Positions 18,176-26,703 of a stretch of 50,364 nucleotides of DNA are shown here, piece after piece. Origin of the DNA: Singulisphaera sp. (GTDB lineage: Bacteria; Planctomycetota; Planctomycetia; Isosphaerales; Isosphaeraceae); the NCBI GenBank assembly GCA_027451445.1, contig DAIDJG010000358.1, forward strand, positions 1 to 50,364, given 5' to 3'. Position numbers and translations under genes: made by a program. The notes under the pieces are model-generated. The model saw only the letters and a list, made by a program, of their open reading frames with translations, did no database searches and had not been told where the DNA came from. How positions within the stretch are numbered: the first letter of the stretch is position 1; every line of letters begins with the position of its first letter.

Positions 18176-20248
18176 ATGCGACTGCTCCTCGGTCCGTTCT
18201 TTCTACTGGCACTCACCATGAACACGCTCGCCGCCGGCCGGCCGATGACGATCGACGATCTCCTGGCCGTCAAGGCCGTCTCCGACCCCCAGGTCTCACC
18301 CAATGGCAAGTGGGTCGTTTACGTCGTCTCGGAGCTGGACAAGGAGAGCGGAAAGTCGAACAGCGACCTCTGGCTGGTCCCCGTTGCCGGCGGCGACCCG
18401 AAGCGTTTGACCACATCGGCGGGGGCCGATAACCACCCGCGCTGGAGTCCCGACGGCAAGACGATCGCCTTCGCCTCGAGCCGAGGTGGCACGACGCAGG
18501 TGTGGCTCCTGCCGATCGATGGCGGCGAGGCCCGACAGCTCACCAAGCTGCCGATCGACGTCGCTGGGCCGATCTGGTCCCCGGACGGCAGCAAGATCGC
18601 GTTCGCCGCCGAGGTCTACCCCGGCAAGACTCCCGATGAAACCGCCGCGAAGGACAAAGAGAAGGCCGACGCCAAGAGCAAGGCCCGCATCTTCGACCAC
18701 TTGATGATCCGCCATTGGGACCGTTGGGACGAGGGCAAGCGTAGCCACCTGTTCGTCTGCGACGCCAAAACCGGCGTCTCGAAGGACCTGACCCCCAAGC
18801 TCGAAGTCAACACCCCCCCTGCCCCGTTCGGCGGCTCGAACGACTATACGTTCTCACCCGACAGCAAGGAGATCGCCTTCACCGCTGAGCCCCTCAAGGA
18901 CGAGGCGTGGTCCACGAACACCGACATCTGGTCGATGTCCGTGGACGGCGGAGAGGCCAGGAACCTGACCGCCGAGAATCTCGGCGCGGACGGACAGCCA
19001 TCTTACTCGCCCCACGGCGCCGTGTTCGCGTGGCTGAGCCAGGCTCGGGCCGGGTTTGAATCCGATCTCTGGGTTCTCAAGGTGCGCGGCGAGGTGAACG
19101 GAAAGACGGCGACGGTCCCGCTCAGCGCCTCGCTCGACCGTCCGGTGCAGTCCTACTCGTGGTGGCAGGGGAAAAGCTCCCAGGCTCCTGTGATCGGCTC
19201 GATCGACGACGGGGGCACAATCTCCATCGTGCCGTTCTCGCTACGAAACCTCGACGTCAAGTTCGCGCACCGTCCCCAGCCTGCGTCCGCTCCCCTGGTC
19301 AAAGGCGGTGTGAACACTGCGGCCCAGGGTGTCCCCGACAGTGCGTCGATCATTTACCTCCACGGCGACACGGCGCACCCAAACGAGATCTACCGGGCTG
19401 ACGAACCGGGGATGGAGCCCGTCGCCCTCACGCACCACAATGCCCTGCTATTGGCCGAGCTCGATCTGCCCCGCGCTGAGAGTTTCACGTTCGCCGGCGC
19501 TGACGGCGACAAGGTGCAAGGCTGGCTGCTTCGTCCCCCCGGGTTCGACGCCAAGAAAAAATATCCCGTCCTTTTTCTGATCCACGGCGGCCCGCAAGGC
19601 GCGTGGCACGATGAATGGCACGGGCGCTGGAATTATCAGATGTTCGCGGCTCCGGGTTATGCCGTGGTCGCGATCAACCCCCGAGGGTCGACGGGGTTCG
19701 GCCAGAAGTTCACGGACCAGATCAGCCAGGACTGGACCGGGCGTGTTTACGACGACCTGATGAAGGGTCTCGACCATGCGCTCGAAACTTACGACTTTCT
19801 GGATAAATCCCGAGTGGCCGCGGCCGGCGGGTCGTACGGCGGCTTCATGGTCAACTGGATCGCCGGCCACACCGACCGCTTCAAGTGCCTGATCAGCCAC
19901 GCCGGCGTGTTCGACCTGACGAGCAAGTACGGCACGACCGAAGAGCTCTGGTTCCCCGAATGGGAGTTCGGCGGCACGCCCTGGGAGCAACCCGAACACT
20001 ATCGCGCGCACTCCCCTAGCGCCTTCGCGGCGAACTTCAAGACGCCCACGCTTGTCATCCATGGCGCACTCGACTTCCGCGTCCCCGACGCACAAGGGCT
20101 CGGCATGTTCACCGCTCTCCAGCGCCGAGGAGTCCCGAGCCGATACCTCTTCTTCCCCGATGAAGGCCACTGGATCCTCAAGCCGGCCAACCGAACCGTC
20201 TGGTGGCGCGAGATGCATGAGTGGCTGGCGAAATACTTGAAAAACTAA
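18176..20248 (+). CDS. Secreted S9 family (acylaminoacyl/dipeptidyl peptidase-like) peptidase
   Basis: The 690-residue protein starts with a signal peptide (residues 1-20, ending LAAG). Repeated blades (SPDGKTIAFASSRGG and similar) form a beta-propeller over residues about 30-400. The C-terminal hydrolase domain holds Ser553 in GGSYGGFM, Asp633 in HGALDFRVP and His665 in DEGHWI. It is expected to release amino acids or dipeptides from short peptides in the periplasm. GGAAAGG lies about 8 bases before the ATG. The 18-base gap after the POT transporter gene supports one operon for peptide use. Confidence 0.94.
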   Translation: MRLLLGPFFLLALTMNTLAAGRPMTIDDLLAVKAVSDPQVSPNGKWVVYVVSELDKESGKSNSDLWLVPVAGGDPKRLTTSAGADNHPRWSPDGKTIAFASSRGGTTQVWLLPIDGGEARQLTKLPIDVAGPIWSPDGSKIAFAAEVYPGKTPDETAAKDKEKADAKSKARIFDHLMIRHWDRWDEGKRSHLFVCDAKTGVSKDLTPKLEVNTPPAPFGGSNDYTFSPDSKEIAFTAEPLKDEAWSTNTDIWSMSVDGGEARNLTAENLGADGQPSYSPHGAVFAWLSQARAGFESDLWVLKVRGEVNGKTATVPLSASLDRPVQSYSWWQGKSSQAPVIGSIDDGGTISIVPFSLRNLDVKFAHRPQPASAPLVKGGVNTAAQGVPDSASIIYLHGDTAHPNEIYRADEPGMEPVALTHHNALLLAELDLPRAESFTFAGADGDKVQGWLLRPPGFDAKKKYPVLFLIHGGPQGAWHDEWHGRWNYQMFAAPGYAVVAINPRGSTGFGQKFTDQISQDWTGRVYDDLMKGLDHALETYDFLDKSRVAAAGGSYGGFMVNWIAGHTDRFKCLISHAGVFDLTSKYGTTEELWFPEWEFGGTPWEQPEHYRAHSPSAFAANFKTPTLVIHGALDFRVPDAQGLGMFTALQRRGVPSRYLFFPDEGHWILKPANRTVWWREMHEWLAKYLKN

Positions 20249-20278
20249 GAATGGGAACGCCAAGATGAAGAAAGAGTC

Positions 20279-20403
20279 TATCCGCAGATGTCGCAGATGA
20301 ACGCAGATTAGGAATTTAAAAACGATCTTAGTGGAACAAGTTTCGAGGCGATAAATTCAGCTCAGAAAGATTTATCTGCGTTCATCTGCGACATCTGCGG
20401 ATA
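20279..20403. repeat. Large hairpin repeat with perfect 30-base arms
   Basis: Bases 20279-20308 and 20374-20403 are exact reverse complements, separated by 65 A/T-rich bases. The arms contain three GCAGAT units, including TCGCAGATGAACGCAGAT. Flanking AAAGAG and CTCTTTT extend the pairing imperfectly. It lies between the S9 peptidase and the DUF983 gene and looks like a dispersed palindromic element rather than a terminator. Confidence 0.85.
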
Positions 20404-20495
20404 GTTCTCTTTTCTTTTCCTGGGTCGGATGACGGGATCGCTCAGCAAAAGGAGGCGGTGCAATTTCTCAGGATCACCGGTTTCAGTTCGCGACG

Positions 20496-20828
20496 ATGTT
20501 ACACCGGCGCTGTCCCCGTTGCGGGGAGGGTCCGATCTTTCGGTCGATGTGGTCGATGGATGAGCGCTGTCCCGTCTGCGACCTCCAGTTCGGTCGCGGC
20601 GAGCCGGGCTACTTTACGGGCGCCATGTATTTCAGCTACGGGTTGGCAATTCCGCTGATTGCGTTGCTGACGCTGATCGAGTGGCTGCTGTTACCGCGTT
20701 GGACGTTGTTTCAACTCGTGCTGCTGGCCACCGGGATTTGTGTTCCCTTGATCCCGTGGATCTGGCAGTATTCCCGGGTGCTCTGGATCCATTTCGACCG
20801 CTATTTCGATCCCGAAGAAAGTTCCTAG
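20496..20828 (+). CDS. DUF983 family membrane protein
   Basis: The 110-residue protein has two CxxC pairs at its N-terminus (CPRCGEG and CPVCDLQF), a likely zinc site, then FTGAMYFSYGLAIPLIALL and a second hydrophobic segment, so two membrane helices. This is the DUF983 arrangement; members are often found near respiratory or cofactor genes, but the role is unknown. It ends 12 bases before fhs, so the two genes are probably co-transcribed. The ATG at 20496 sits directly before the first cysteine motif. Confidence 0.85.
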   Translation: MLHRRCPRCGEGPIFRSMWSMDERCPVCDLQFGRGEPGYFTGAMYFSYGLAIPLIALLTLIEWLLLPRWTLFQLVLLATGICVPLIPWIWQYSRVLWIHFDRYFDPEESS

Positions 20829-20840
20829 AAAGCGAACGCA

Positions 20841-22493
20841 ATGAGCACCGCCGAACCCGCCCCCATGAAGCCGATTGCCGACCTTGCCGCTGACCTGGAT
20901 ATCGCACCCGATCACCTGGAGCCCTACGGGCGCGACAAGGCGAAGGTACGCCTGGAGGCCCTTCACGAATCGAAACGTCCGCCGGGAAAGCTGATCCTGG
21001 TCTCCGCCATCACCCCCACACCCGCGGGCGAGGGGAAAACGACGGTCTCGATCGGCCTGGCGCAGGGTCTGCGCGCGATCGGCAAGCGCGCGGCACTCGC
21101 TCTGAGACAGCCGTCGATGGGCCCCGTCTTCGGCCGCAAAGGGGGTGCGACGGGCGGCGGTGCGAGCCGGCTGGAACCGTCAAACGCGATCAACCTCCAG
21201 TTCACCGGCGACTTCCATGCGATCACCGCCGCGCACAACCTGCTCGCCGCGGCGATCGACAATCGCCTCCACTTCGAAGACACGCGACTCGACCCGCGAC
21301 ATGTGTTGTGGAAGCGTGCCCTCGACATGAACGACCGCGCTCTCAGGCGCGTCGTCATCGGGTTGGGCGGACCCGGCCAGGGCGTGCCGCGTGAGTCGGG
21401 CTTCGACATCACCGCCGCCAGTGAGGTCATGGCGATCCTCTGCCTCGCCGACTCGTCGGCCGACCTCCGGGCGCGGTTGGAACGCATCCTCATCGGCTAC
21501 GACGGCGACGGTAAGCCCGTCCTGGCCGGCGAGATGGGAGTGACTGGGTCGCTCGCCGCGATCCTCAATGAGGCCCTCCTGCCCAACCTCGTGCAGTCGC
21601 GCGAAGGTACGCCCGCGTTCGTGCATGGCGGTCCGTTCGCGAACATTGCCCACGGCTGCAACTCGGTCCTCGCCACGCGCATGGCGATGGCGCATGCCGA
21701 TTACACCGTCACCGAGGCGGGGTTCGCGTTCGACCTTGGCGGCGAAAAGTTCTTCGACCTGAAGTGCCGCTCCGCCGGCCTGAATCCTGCGGCGATCGTG
21801 ATCGTGGCCACGGTCCGCGTGCTCAAGATGCACGGCGGGGTCCGCCTCGAGGATCTGACCCGCGCCGATCCGGGTGCGGTCGTTCGAGGGCTGGACAACC
21901 TGGCGGCCCACCTCGATAGTGCGACATACTTCGGCAAGCCCACGCTCGTCGCGATCAACCAGTTCGCGTCGGACACTCCCGACGAACAGGCGGTCGTGCA
22001 CGAATTCTGCCGGACCCGCGGGATCCCGAGCGCGACGGCCAATGTGTTCGGCGCGGGGGGACTCGGCGCGACGGAACTCGCCGAGAAGGTGGTCGCGGCC
22101 GTTTCGGGCAAGGAGACGCCCTTCCAAACCCTTTATCCGCTCGACGTGCCGGCCGAGCGCAAGATCGAGACGATCGCCCGGATCATGTACGGGGCCGACA
22201 GCGTGAGCATCCTCCCCACCGCCGACGCCAAGCTCCGCAAAGCCCGCAAGCTTGGCTACGGCAACCTGCCGATCTGCATGGCCAAAACCCAGGACTCACT
22301 CTCCGACAACCCCAAGCTCCGCGGTCGTCCCAAGGGCTGGACCCTCACCGTGCGCGATATCGAGATCGCCGCCGGCGCTGGTTTCCTTGTCGCCCTCACC
22401 GGCGAGATCGTCCGCATGCCCGGCCTCCCCGAACGTCCCGCCGCCGAACGGATCGACGTGGATGGGGAAGGAGCGATTGTCGGGCTTAAGTAA
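20841..22493 (+). CDS. fhs: Formate-tetrahydrofolate ligase
   Basis: It joins formate to tetrahydrofolate with ATP, feeding one-carbon units into purine and thymidylate synthesis. The 550-residue length fits. Signatures present are ITPTPAGEGKTTVSIGLAQGL (ATP loop with the conserved GEGKTT), RQPSMGPVFGRKGGATGGG, NLQFTGDFHAITAAHNLLAA, GGPFANIAHGCNS, and TEAGFAFDLGGEKFFDLKCR. ATG at 20841 follows DUF983 after 12 bases. Together with thyA and folA earlier in the window it supplies folate-linked one-carbon metabolism. Confidence 0.96.
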   Translation: MSTAEPAPMKPIADLAADLDIAPDHLEPYGRDKAKVRLEALHESKRPPGKLILVSAITPTPAGEGKTTVSIGLAQGLRAIGKRAALALRQPSMGPVFGRKGGATGGGASRLEPSNAINLQFTGDFHAITAAHNLLAAAIDNRLHFEDTRLDPRHVLWKRALDMNDRALRRVVIGLGGPGQGVPRESGFDITAASEVMAILCLADSSADLRARLERILIGYDGDGKPVLAGEMGVTGSLAAILNEALLPNLVQSREGTPAFVHGGPFANIAHGCNSVLATRMAMAHADYTVTEAGFAFDLGGEKFFDLKCRSAGLNPAAIVIVATVRVLKMHGGVRLEDLTRADPGAVVRGLDNLAAHLDSATYFGKPTLVAINQFASDTPDEQAVVHEFCRTRGIPSATANVFGAGGLGATELAEKVVAAVSGKETPFQTLYPLDVPAERKIETIARIMYGADSVSILPTADAKLRKARKLGYGNLPICMAKTQDSLSDNPKLRGRPKGWTLTVRDIEIAAGAGFLVALTGEIVRMPGLPERPAAERIDVDGEGAIVGLK

Positions 22494-22533
22494 GACCGGC
22501 GATGGTGTGCTTAGCTATGATACGCGGAAGCGC

Positions 22534-22561
22534 CTGAGCGCCGACCGTTGTCGGCGCTCAG
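22534..22561. terminator. Bidirectional terminator-like hairpin between fhs and can
   Basis: Bases 22534-22545 and 22550-22561 form a perfect 12-base-pair stem (CTGAGCGCCGAC and its complement) with a 4-base loop. It lies between two convergent gene ends. No long T run follows on either side, so termination efficiency is uncertain. Confidence 0.65.
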
Positions 22562-22570
22562 CCAGCTGGT

Positions 22571-23197
22571 TCACGGCTCTCCCTGCGGCCTGCCGTCGAT
22601 GACCTCCATGACCTGCTTGATCAACCCTGTGGAGATGTCATAGACCCAGCCGTGGATGCGCGGTAGTCCCTGGCGCTTTTCCCAGCTCTTACGGACCATC
22701 GTCAGGTGGGACACGTGTTTCACCTGAAGGCGGACGTTCTCCTCCACGACCTCGCGCAGATACTCAGCGTGCGGTAGCGTCTTCCCTTCTTTCTTCAGGC
22801 GTTCGTCAACCCATGTCTTGGCCCAGCTCGTGATCATGAGCCAGTCGCCGATGTAGCCGTCGAGCCCAACGTCCGCGCACGCAGCCGCGACACCGCCGCA
22901 TCCATAATGGCCGCAAACGACGATGTCGTCGACGAGGAGTTTTTCGACGGAATACTGGATGACCGTCGCGATGTTCACATCGTTGTAGGCGACGACGTTC
23001 GCCACGTTACGGTGGATGAACAGCTCACCCGGCCCGCAGTTCAGGATATGTTCCGCCGGCACGCGGGAGTCGGAGCAGCCGATCCAGAGAAGCCTCGGGT
23101 CTTGTCCTCCCACGTGCCTTGTGAAGTATTCCGGGTCCGCCGCCACCCTTTCGGCAGCCCACTTGCGGTTCTGTTCGAGCAGATCATCGAGAGCCAT
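22571..23197 (-). CDS. can: Beta-class carbonic anhydrase
   Basis: This zinc enzyme interconverts CO2 and bicarbonate in the cytosol. The 208-residue protein is close to E. coli Can: FLWIGCSDSRVPAE-like LLWIGCSDSRVPAEH (Cys41, Asp43, Arg45), GELFIHRNVANVV, and DIVVCGHYGCGG (His97, Cys100) supply the zinc ligands and active-site dyad. I chose ATG at 23197, with AGGTG upstream; the frame runs on to 23515 through repeat sequence and has no conserved residues there. It converges on fhs, and a hairpin separates the two gene ends. Confidence 0.95.
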   Translation of the reverse strand: MALDDLLEQNRKWAAERVAADPEYFTRHVGGQDPRLLWIGCSDSRVPAEHILNCGPGELFIHRNVANVVAYNDVNIATVIQYSVEKLLVDDIVVCGHYGCGGVAAACADVGLDGYIGDWLMITSWAKTWVDERLKKEGKTLPHAEYLREVVEENVRLQVKHVSHLTMVRKSWEKRQGLPRIHGWVYDISTGLIKQVMEVIDGRPQGEP

Positions 23198-23583
23198 AAG
23201 GCACCTGGGGTCAGGGGTCGGAATCAAACCGCATGCGGTGCGCGAGTAGTTCGCCGTTGAGCTCCGCACACCGGTTGGAACCGCCCCCCCCCTTCCCAAG
23301 GGCGAACCTCTTAACTCCCCCCCTTGGGAAGGGGGAGTTGGGGGGGTGGGGAATAAACCCACCAATTCCGCTGGTTTCGTGCGACTCAATCGCGCAGCGC
23401 TCCGAGGCTCAAACAGGCTATCCGAATCACGACCCGGTCGCCACAGTTTAGCTGATCTTTGGATGAATCCGGACCATCGTCCCCGAAGCGTGGCGAGACC
23501 ATATGCCCATTGCACGAGGTCGGTTACGATCGATGTCGCGCTGGAACAACAAGGCCCGAGCTCGCGATTCCATGGAGAGCGCT
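23198..23583. other. Intergenic stretch with a C/G-rich repeat
   Basis: No gene is supported. Bases 23288-23301 and 23322-23335 form a 14-base inverted repeat on CCCCTTCCCAAGG, followed by a G run to about 23352, the same dispersed motif as at 118-262. The promoters of the divergent carbonic anhydrase and membrane-protein genes must also lie here, but none is obvious. Confidence 0.6.
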
Positions 23584-24924
23584 ATGAAACGATCGTTCCG
23601 ATTCTCGATCGCCGGTCTCATGAGCGTCGTGGTCATCGCATCGCTCACTCTCGCCGCCTTGCGTTCAGGCTCATCTTGGTGGGCCAGCGCCACGTATCTT
23701 GCGACGCGCGGAGTACTTGCGTTGGGACTCGTCGGCGTGTTCTGCGGTCGGGCTGACGAGCGCGCGTGGTGGCTGGGATTCACGCTATTCGGCTGGAGTT
23801 ACCGGATTTGGGTCTTTGGGACCTGGGTGAACTGGCTCGTCACATACCCATCCGTCACGACAGGGCAATGGGTGTGCAGTTCAAAATCGCTCGAGCAGCT
23901 TGCCGGAATGCTGGGGGCGCAGCTTCCCCGCGATCCCAATTATCAGGTTGGCGGCTTTGGCTTAGAATATGATGTTGCCAGTTTTGGGTACATCGTCGAT
24001 TGCCTCACAAGCCTGTCATTCGCGGTCCTCGGGGGATGTTTTGCGCGGTTCCTCTTCCCGTCCTTCGTCGCTCCCCGTTCAGCGCAGAACGAGGCGCGTC
24101 CTGCGAAACCGGTGCTGGAAAAAGGATGGTATCGGCCTCTGCTCGTCGGGCTGTGTGGACTGTTGGTATACGCCTTCGTCGCCGTCATTGGGTCGAGAAC
24201 GGCGCCGGGCCTGTGGGCAGGCGCAACGATCATGATGGCGTGGGGAGTGCTTGGCCTTCTGGCCGTGGGAGTCGTGTTTCAGCGAGGTGGCTCTCGCGTG
24301 CGCTGTCTCGGGGCGGCCGTGTTCGGAATCGGCTATTTGATGCTGGTTTCGGGACACTCGGACGAGCTCTCCTGGCCGCAATACGCCACGAATGCGTTCC
24401 TGGATTCCATTCGGCCGCACGTCTCATGGGTGCCGATCGAACGACCCTCCACGTCGAGCACGGTCGCCGTCACCAATTTCCGGATCATGAAAGCGCTGGA
24501 TCAGCACGTTCCCATCGATTTCCCGAACGACACGCCGCTGGAAGATGTCTTGGATTACATTCGATTCGCGACACGCGCCCCGGACGGCCGAGAAATCCCG
24601 ATCTTCGTCGACCCGATCGGACTCCAGGAGGCCGAAAAGACGATACAGTCGCCGGTGAGCATCAATATTCAAGGTGTGCCGCTGCGAAAAAGCCTGGGGA
24701 TGATACTGCGTCAAATTGGAATGATGTACGAGGTCCGGGAAGGCCTGCTCACGATCACTTCCGAGAGCTGTCGCGATGGCTATCACGAACCGGCCTACAC
24801 CGACCCTTTTCTGCTCACCGGCCAATGCCTGCTCGCGCTGGTCGCCGCCGGCCTCGGTAGCATTCTCGCCCCCCTCGTCGCAAAAACCGGTCGAGTTGCC
24901 GCCGAGGAACCGCAGGGCCAATAA
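23584..24924 (+). CDS. Multi-pass membrane protein with a C-terminal secretin-type (STN-like) domain
   Basis: The 446-residue protein opens with the planctomycete N-terminal pattern KRSFRFSIAGLM. Roughly six to eight hydrophobic segments fill residues 10-290. Residues about 300-400 (NFRIMKALDQHVPIDFPNDTPLEDVLDYIRF, then GVPLRKSLGMILRQIGMMYEVREGLLTITS) resemble the short secretin/STN or DUF4974-like fold seen in many planctomycete exported proteins. A last hydrophobic segment lies near residue 420. The function is unknown. ATG at 23584 has GGAGAG about 6 bases upstream; the frame extends to 23503 without conserved content. Confidence 0.72.
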   Translation: MKRSFRFSIAGLMSVVVIASLTLAALRSGSSWWASATYLATRGVLALGLVGVFCGRADERAWWLGFTLFGWSYRIWVFGTWVNWLVTYPSVTTGQWVCSSKSLEQLAGMLGAQLPRDPNYQVGGFGLEYDVASFGYIVDCLTSLSFAVLGGCFARFLFPSFVAPRSAQNEARPAKPVLEKGWYRPLLVGLCGLLVYAFVAVIGSRTAPGLWAGATIMMAWGVLGLLAVGVVFQRGGSRVRCLGAAVFGIGYLMLVSGHSDELSWPQYATNAFLDSIRPHVSWVPIERPSTSSTVAVTNFRIMKALDQHVPIDFPNDTPLEDVLDYIRFATRAPDGREIPIFVDPIGLQEAEKTIQSPVSINIQGVPLRKSLGMILRQIGMMYEVREGLLTITSESCRDGYHEPAYTDPFLLTGQCLLALVAAGLGSILAPLVAKTGRVAAEEPQGQ

Positions 24925-24964
24925 CGAATTCGCGGCTTAATCGGTTCGGCCTGGAGACAACTCG

Positions 24965-25429
24965 ATGACCGTACTCGTGGAATGCCCCCATTGCTCGACC
25001 CGGGTCCTCCCCATGGCCGGGCGAACGTGCCCCGCCTGTCGCAAGAACGTGGACGCTCCACCCGAGCCCAAGCCGACTCCCGAGGATCTCGCCAAGGCCG
25101 CCGCCGTTTACAACGCGGCCGACCAGATCCGCCAGGGCGTCTCGCCGGCGCAAGTCCAGAAGAGCCTCACGGCACACGGAGTAAACGCCGCGGATGCCGC
25201 TAACCTCGTTGGCGATCTGAACCGGGCCAAGCGAGAGGCAAACCTGGTCGTGGCGCGGCGGAATCTGGTCTCGGGAGCGATCTGCTGCATCGTGGGAATC
25301 GTCGTGACCGGATTCACCTACCTCGCGTCGTCGAACGCGGGGGGCGGAACGGTGATCATCGCCTGGGGGGCGATCCTCTTTGGAGGGCTTCAGCTCACTC
25401 GAGGCTTGGTTCAGTTGGTGCAGGAGTGA
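24965..25429 (+). CDS. Small zinc-ribbon membrane protein
   Basis: I cannot assign a family. The 154-residue protein starts with two CxxC pairs (CPHCSTR and CPACRKN), a zinc ribbon. Residues about 38-88 are helical and alanine-rich. Two hydrophobic helices follow (AICCIVGIVVTGFTYLA and VIIAWGAILFGGLQL). This layout, ribbon in the cytosol and hairpin of membrane helices, is common for small planctomycete proteins of unknown role. It lies 40 bases after the previous membrane-protein gene on the same strand. Confidence 0.7.
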   Translation: MTVLVECPHCSTRVLPMAGRTCPACRKNVDAPPEPKPTPEDLAKAAAVYNAADQIRQGVSPAQVQKSLTAHGVNAADAANLVGDLNRAKREANLVVARRNLVSGAICCIVGIVVTGFTYLASSNAGGGTVIIAWGAILFGGLQLTRGLVQLVQE

Positions 25430-25582
25430 CGGGGCATCGGGCCAGTGGCCATGTCGATGACAACGATCCTTGCAGAAACACGGTGAGAACCGGGGAGCTC
25501 GGCGCGCCGACTACGACCCGGGCAAAAGGTTGGAGACCCCGCCTCTTTCCCCATTCGTGACCACTCGGTTAACATCAGAAGA

Positions 25583-25819
25583 ATGCCGACGATCTTTCGC
25601 CACGGCCCATACCGATTCTTCTTCTACTCGGGCGACCGCGACGAACCACCGCATGTTCATGTCGAGCACGATGAGTGTGAAGCGAAGTTTTGGCTCGATC
25701 CCGTGCGTTTGGAACGCAGCCATGGGTTCTCCAGCAGGGAACTGAACCGGATTCAACAAACCATCCACGACAACCAGGCTACCCTCTTGGAGAGCTGGCA
25801 TGATTTCTTCGACAACTGA
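25583..25819 (+). CDS. DUF4160 protein, putative toxin-antitoxin component
   Basis: The 78-residue protein has the DUF4160 hallmarks: PTIFRHGPYRFFFYSGDRDEPPHVHVE with the HVHV motif, then AKFWLDPVRLERSHGFSSRELNRI and a C-terminal helix. DUF4160 genes are regularly paired with DUF2442 genes and the pair is regarded as a likely toxin-antitoxin or related small module; the toxic activity is not established. AGAAGA precedes the ATG. The last 20 bases overlap the DUF2442 gene. Confidence 0.85.
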   Translation: MPTIFRHGPYRFFFYSGDRDEPPHVHVEHDECEAKFWLDPVRLERSHGFSSRELNRIQQTIHDNQATLLESWHDFFDN

Positions 25820-26159
25820 AATCGAAGCACCTTGCGCTCGCCACATCGCCATGACGGACGACGCGCTGGTCGTTGAGCTCGCCGATGGACGAACCCTTTC
25901 CGTACCGCTCGCTTGGTATCCTCGCTTATGGCACGGCACCTCTGAGGAAAGGAATCACTGGCGGCTGATTGGAAATGGCCAGGGGATCCATTGGACCGAT
26001 CTCGACGAAGATATCAGCGTGGAAGGACTCCTCTGCGGGCGGCGCTCTGGAGAGAGCCAACGGTCCCTGAAGCGCTGGTTGGACGCCCGTTCCTCCTCAC
26101 GCGACAAGTTCGACCAAGTGGGCGGAGACAATTCGTCCCCTGCGATCCCGACCTCATGA
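25800..26159 (+). CDS. DUF2442 protein, partner of DUF4160
   Basis: Residues about 18-75 match DUF2442: DDALVVELADGRTLSVPLAWYPRLWHGT, then NHWRLIGNGQGIHWTDLDEDISVEGLL. The 119-residue product has a longer C-terminal tail than usual, from about residue 83. The start overlaps the DUF4160 gene by 20 bases with GAGAG just upstream, which implies translational coupling. The tail shows no recognised feature and could reflect loss of an earlier stop. Confidence 0.82.
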   Translation: MISSTTEIEAPCARHIAMTDDALVVELADGRTLSVPLAWYPRLWHGTSEERNHWRLIGNGQGIHWTDLDEDISVEGLLCGRRSGESQRSLKRWLDARSSSRDKFDQVGGDNSSPAIPTS

Positions 26160-26472
26160 CGACGAGGGTAACGCGCTCATCTTTCACGTACGTTCAATGT
26201 GAATAAGAGCCCGGCCCACGCCACCAACGGTCGTAGTGTCCCAGTTTGTCCTACCGTCATGACACTTATCGCCGGTTAGAACGTTCCACGCCCGAACGCG
26301 ATACTCGACGCAAACGTTAGGTTCGTCTTGACGCAGGCATTTTTGCAAACTTGCAGGTGTACCATGGGTGTCCGAGCTATGCTCGCTGGGATTGAGCGGA
26401 CTTGCGAGGTATCTTGGTGGGAGGATGAAGCATTCCCGCAGAGCCGCTTGGTTCCTTACAGGAGAGCCTCGC
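26160..26472. other. Intergenic stretch before the second toxin-antitoxin pair
   Basis: This 313-base stretch separates two small modules. I see no gene, no strong inverted repeat and no convincing -35/-10 pair. A TATGCT near 26382 could be a -10 box, but no well-spaced -35 box matches it. Confidence 0.4.
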
Positions 26473-26703
26473 ATGGATCTCAAGAGCGTACTTACTGAAG
26501 TCCAATCTTGGCCGTCGGAGGTTCGCCTCCGCCTCATCGAAGCGATCTGGGGGGGACTCTGCGCTGAAGGATATGAGCTCGAACTCGACGACGACTTAAA
26601 GGCTCTCCTGGATCAGCGACTCGACGATTTGGACAGGAACCCGGATGATGTCGTCTCCTGGGAGGATGTGAAGGCCCAGGCCCTGGAACGATTCAAGAAA
26701 TGA
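26473..26703 (+). CDS. Addiction-module antitoxin (Unstab_antitox family)
   Basis: The 76-residue acidic protein matches the short antitoxins of ParE/RelE-type toxins: MDLKSVLTEVQSWPSEVRLRLIEAIW, then LTDELKALLDQRL-like DDDLKALLDQRLDDLDRNPDDVVSWEDVKAQALERFK. I chose ATG at 26473 with GGAGAG 6 bases upstream; an in-frame extension to 26368 is unconserved. The stop overlaps the ATG of the toxin gene by 4 bases (ATGA), as in intact modules. Whether it is still needed depends on the state of the interrupted toxin. Confidence 0.85.
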   Translation: MDLKSVLTEVQSWPSEVRLRLIEAIWGGLCAEGYELELDDDLKALLDQRLDDLDRNPDDVVSWEDVKAQALERFKK

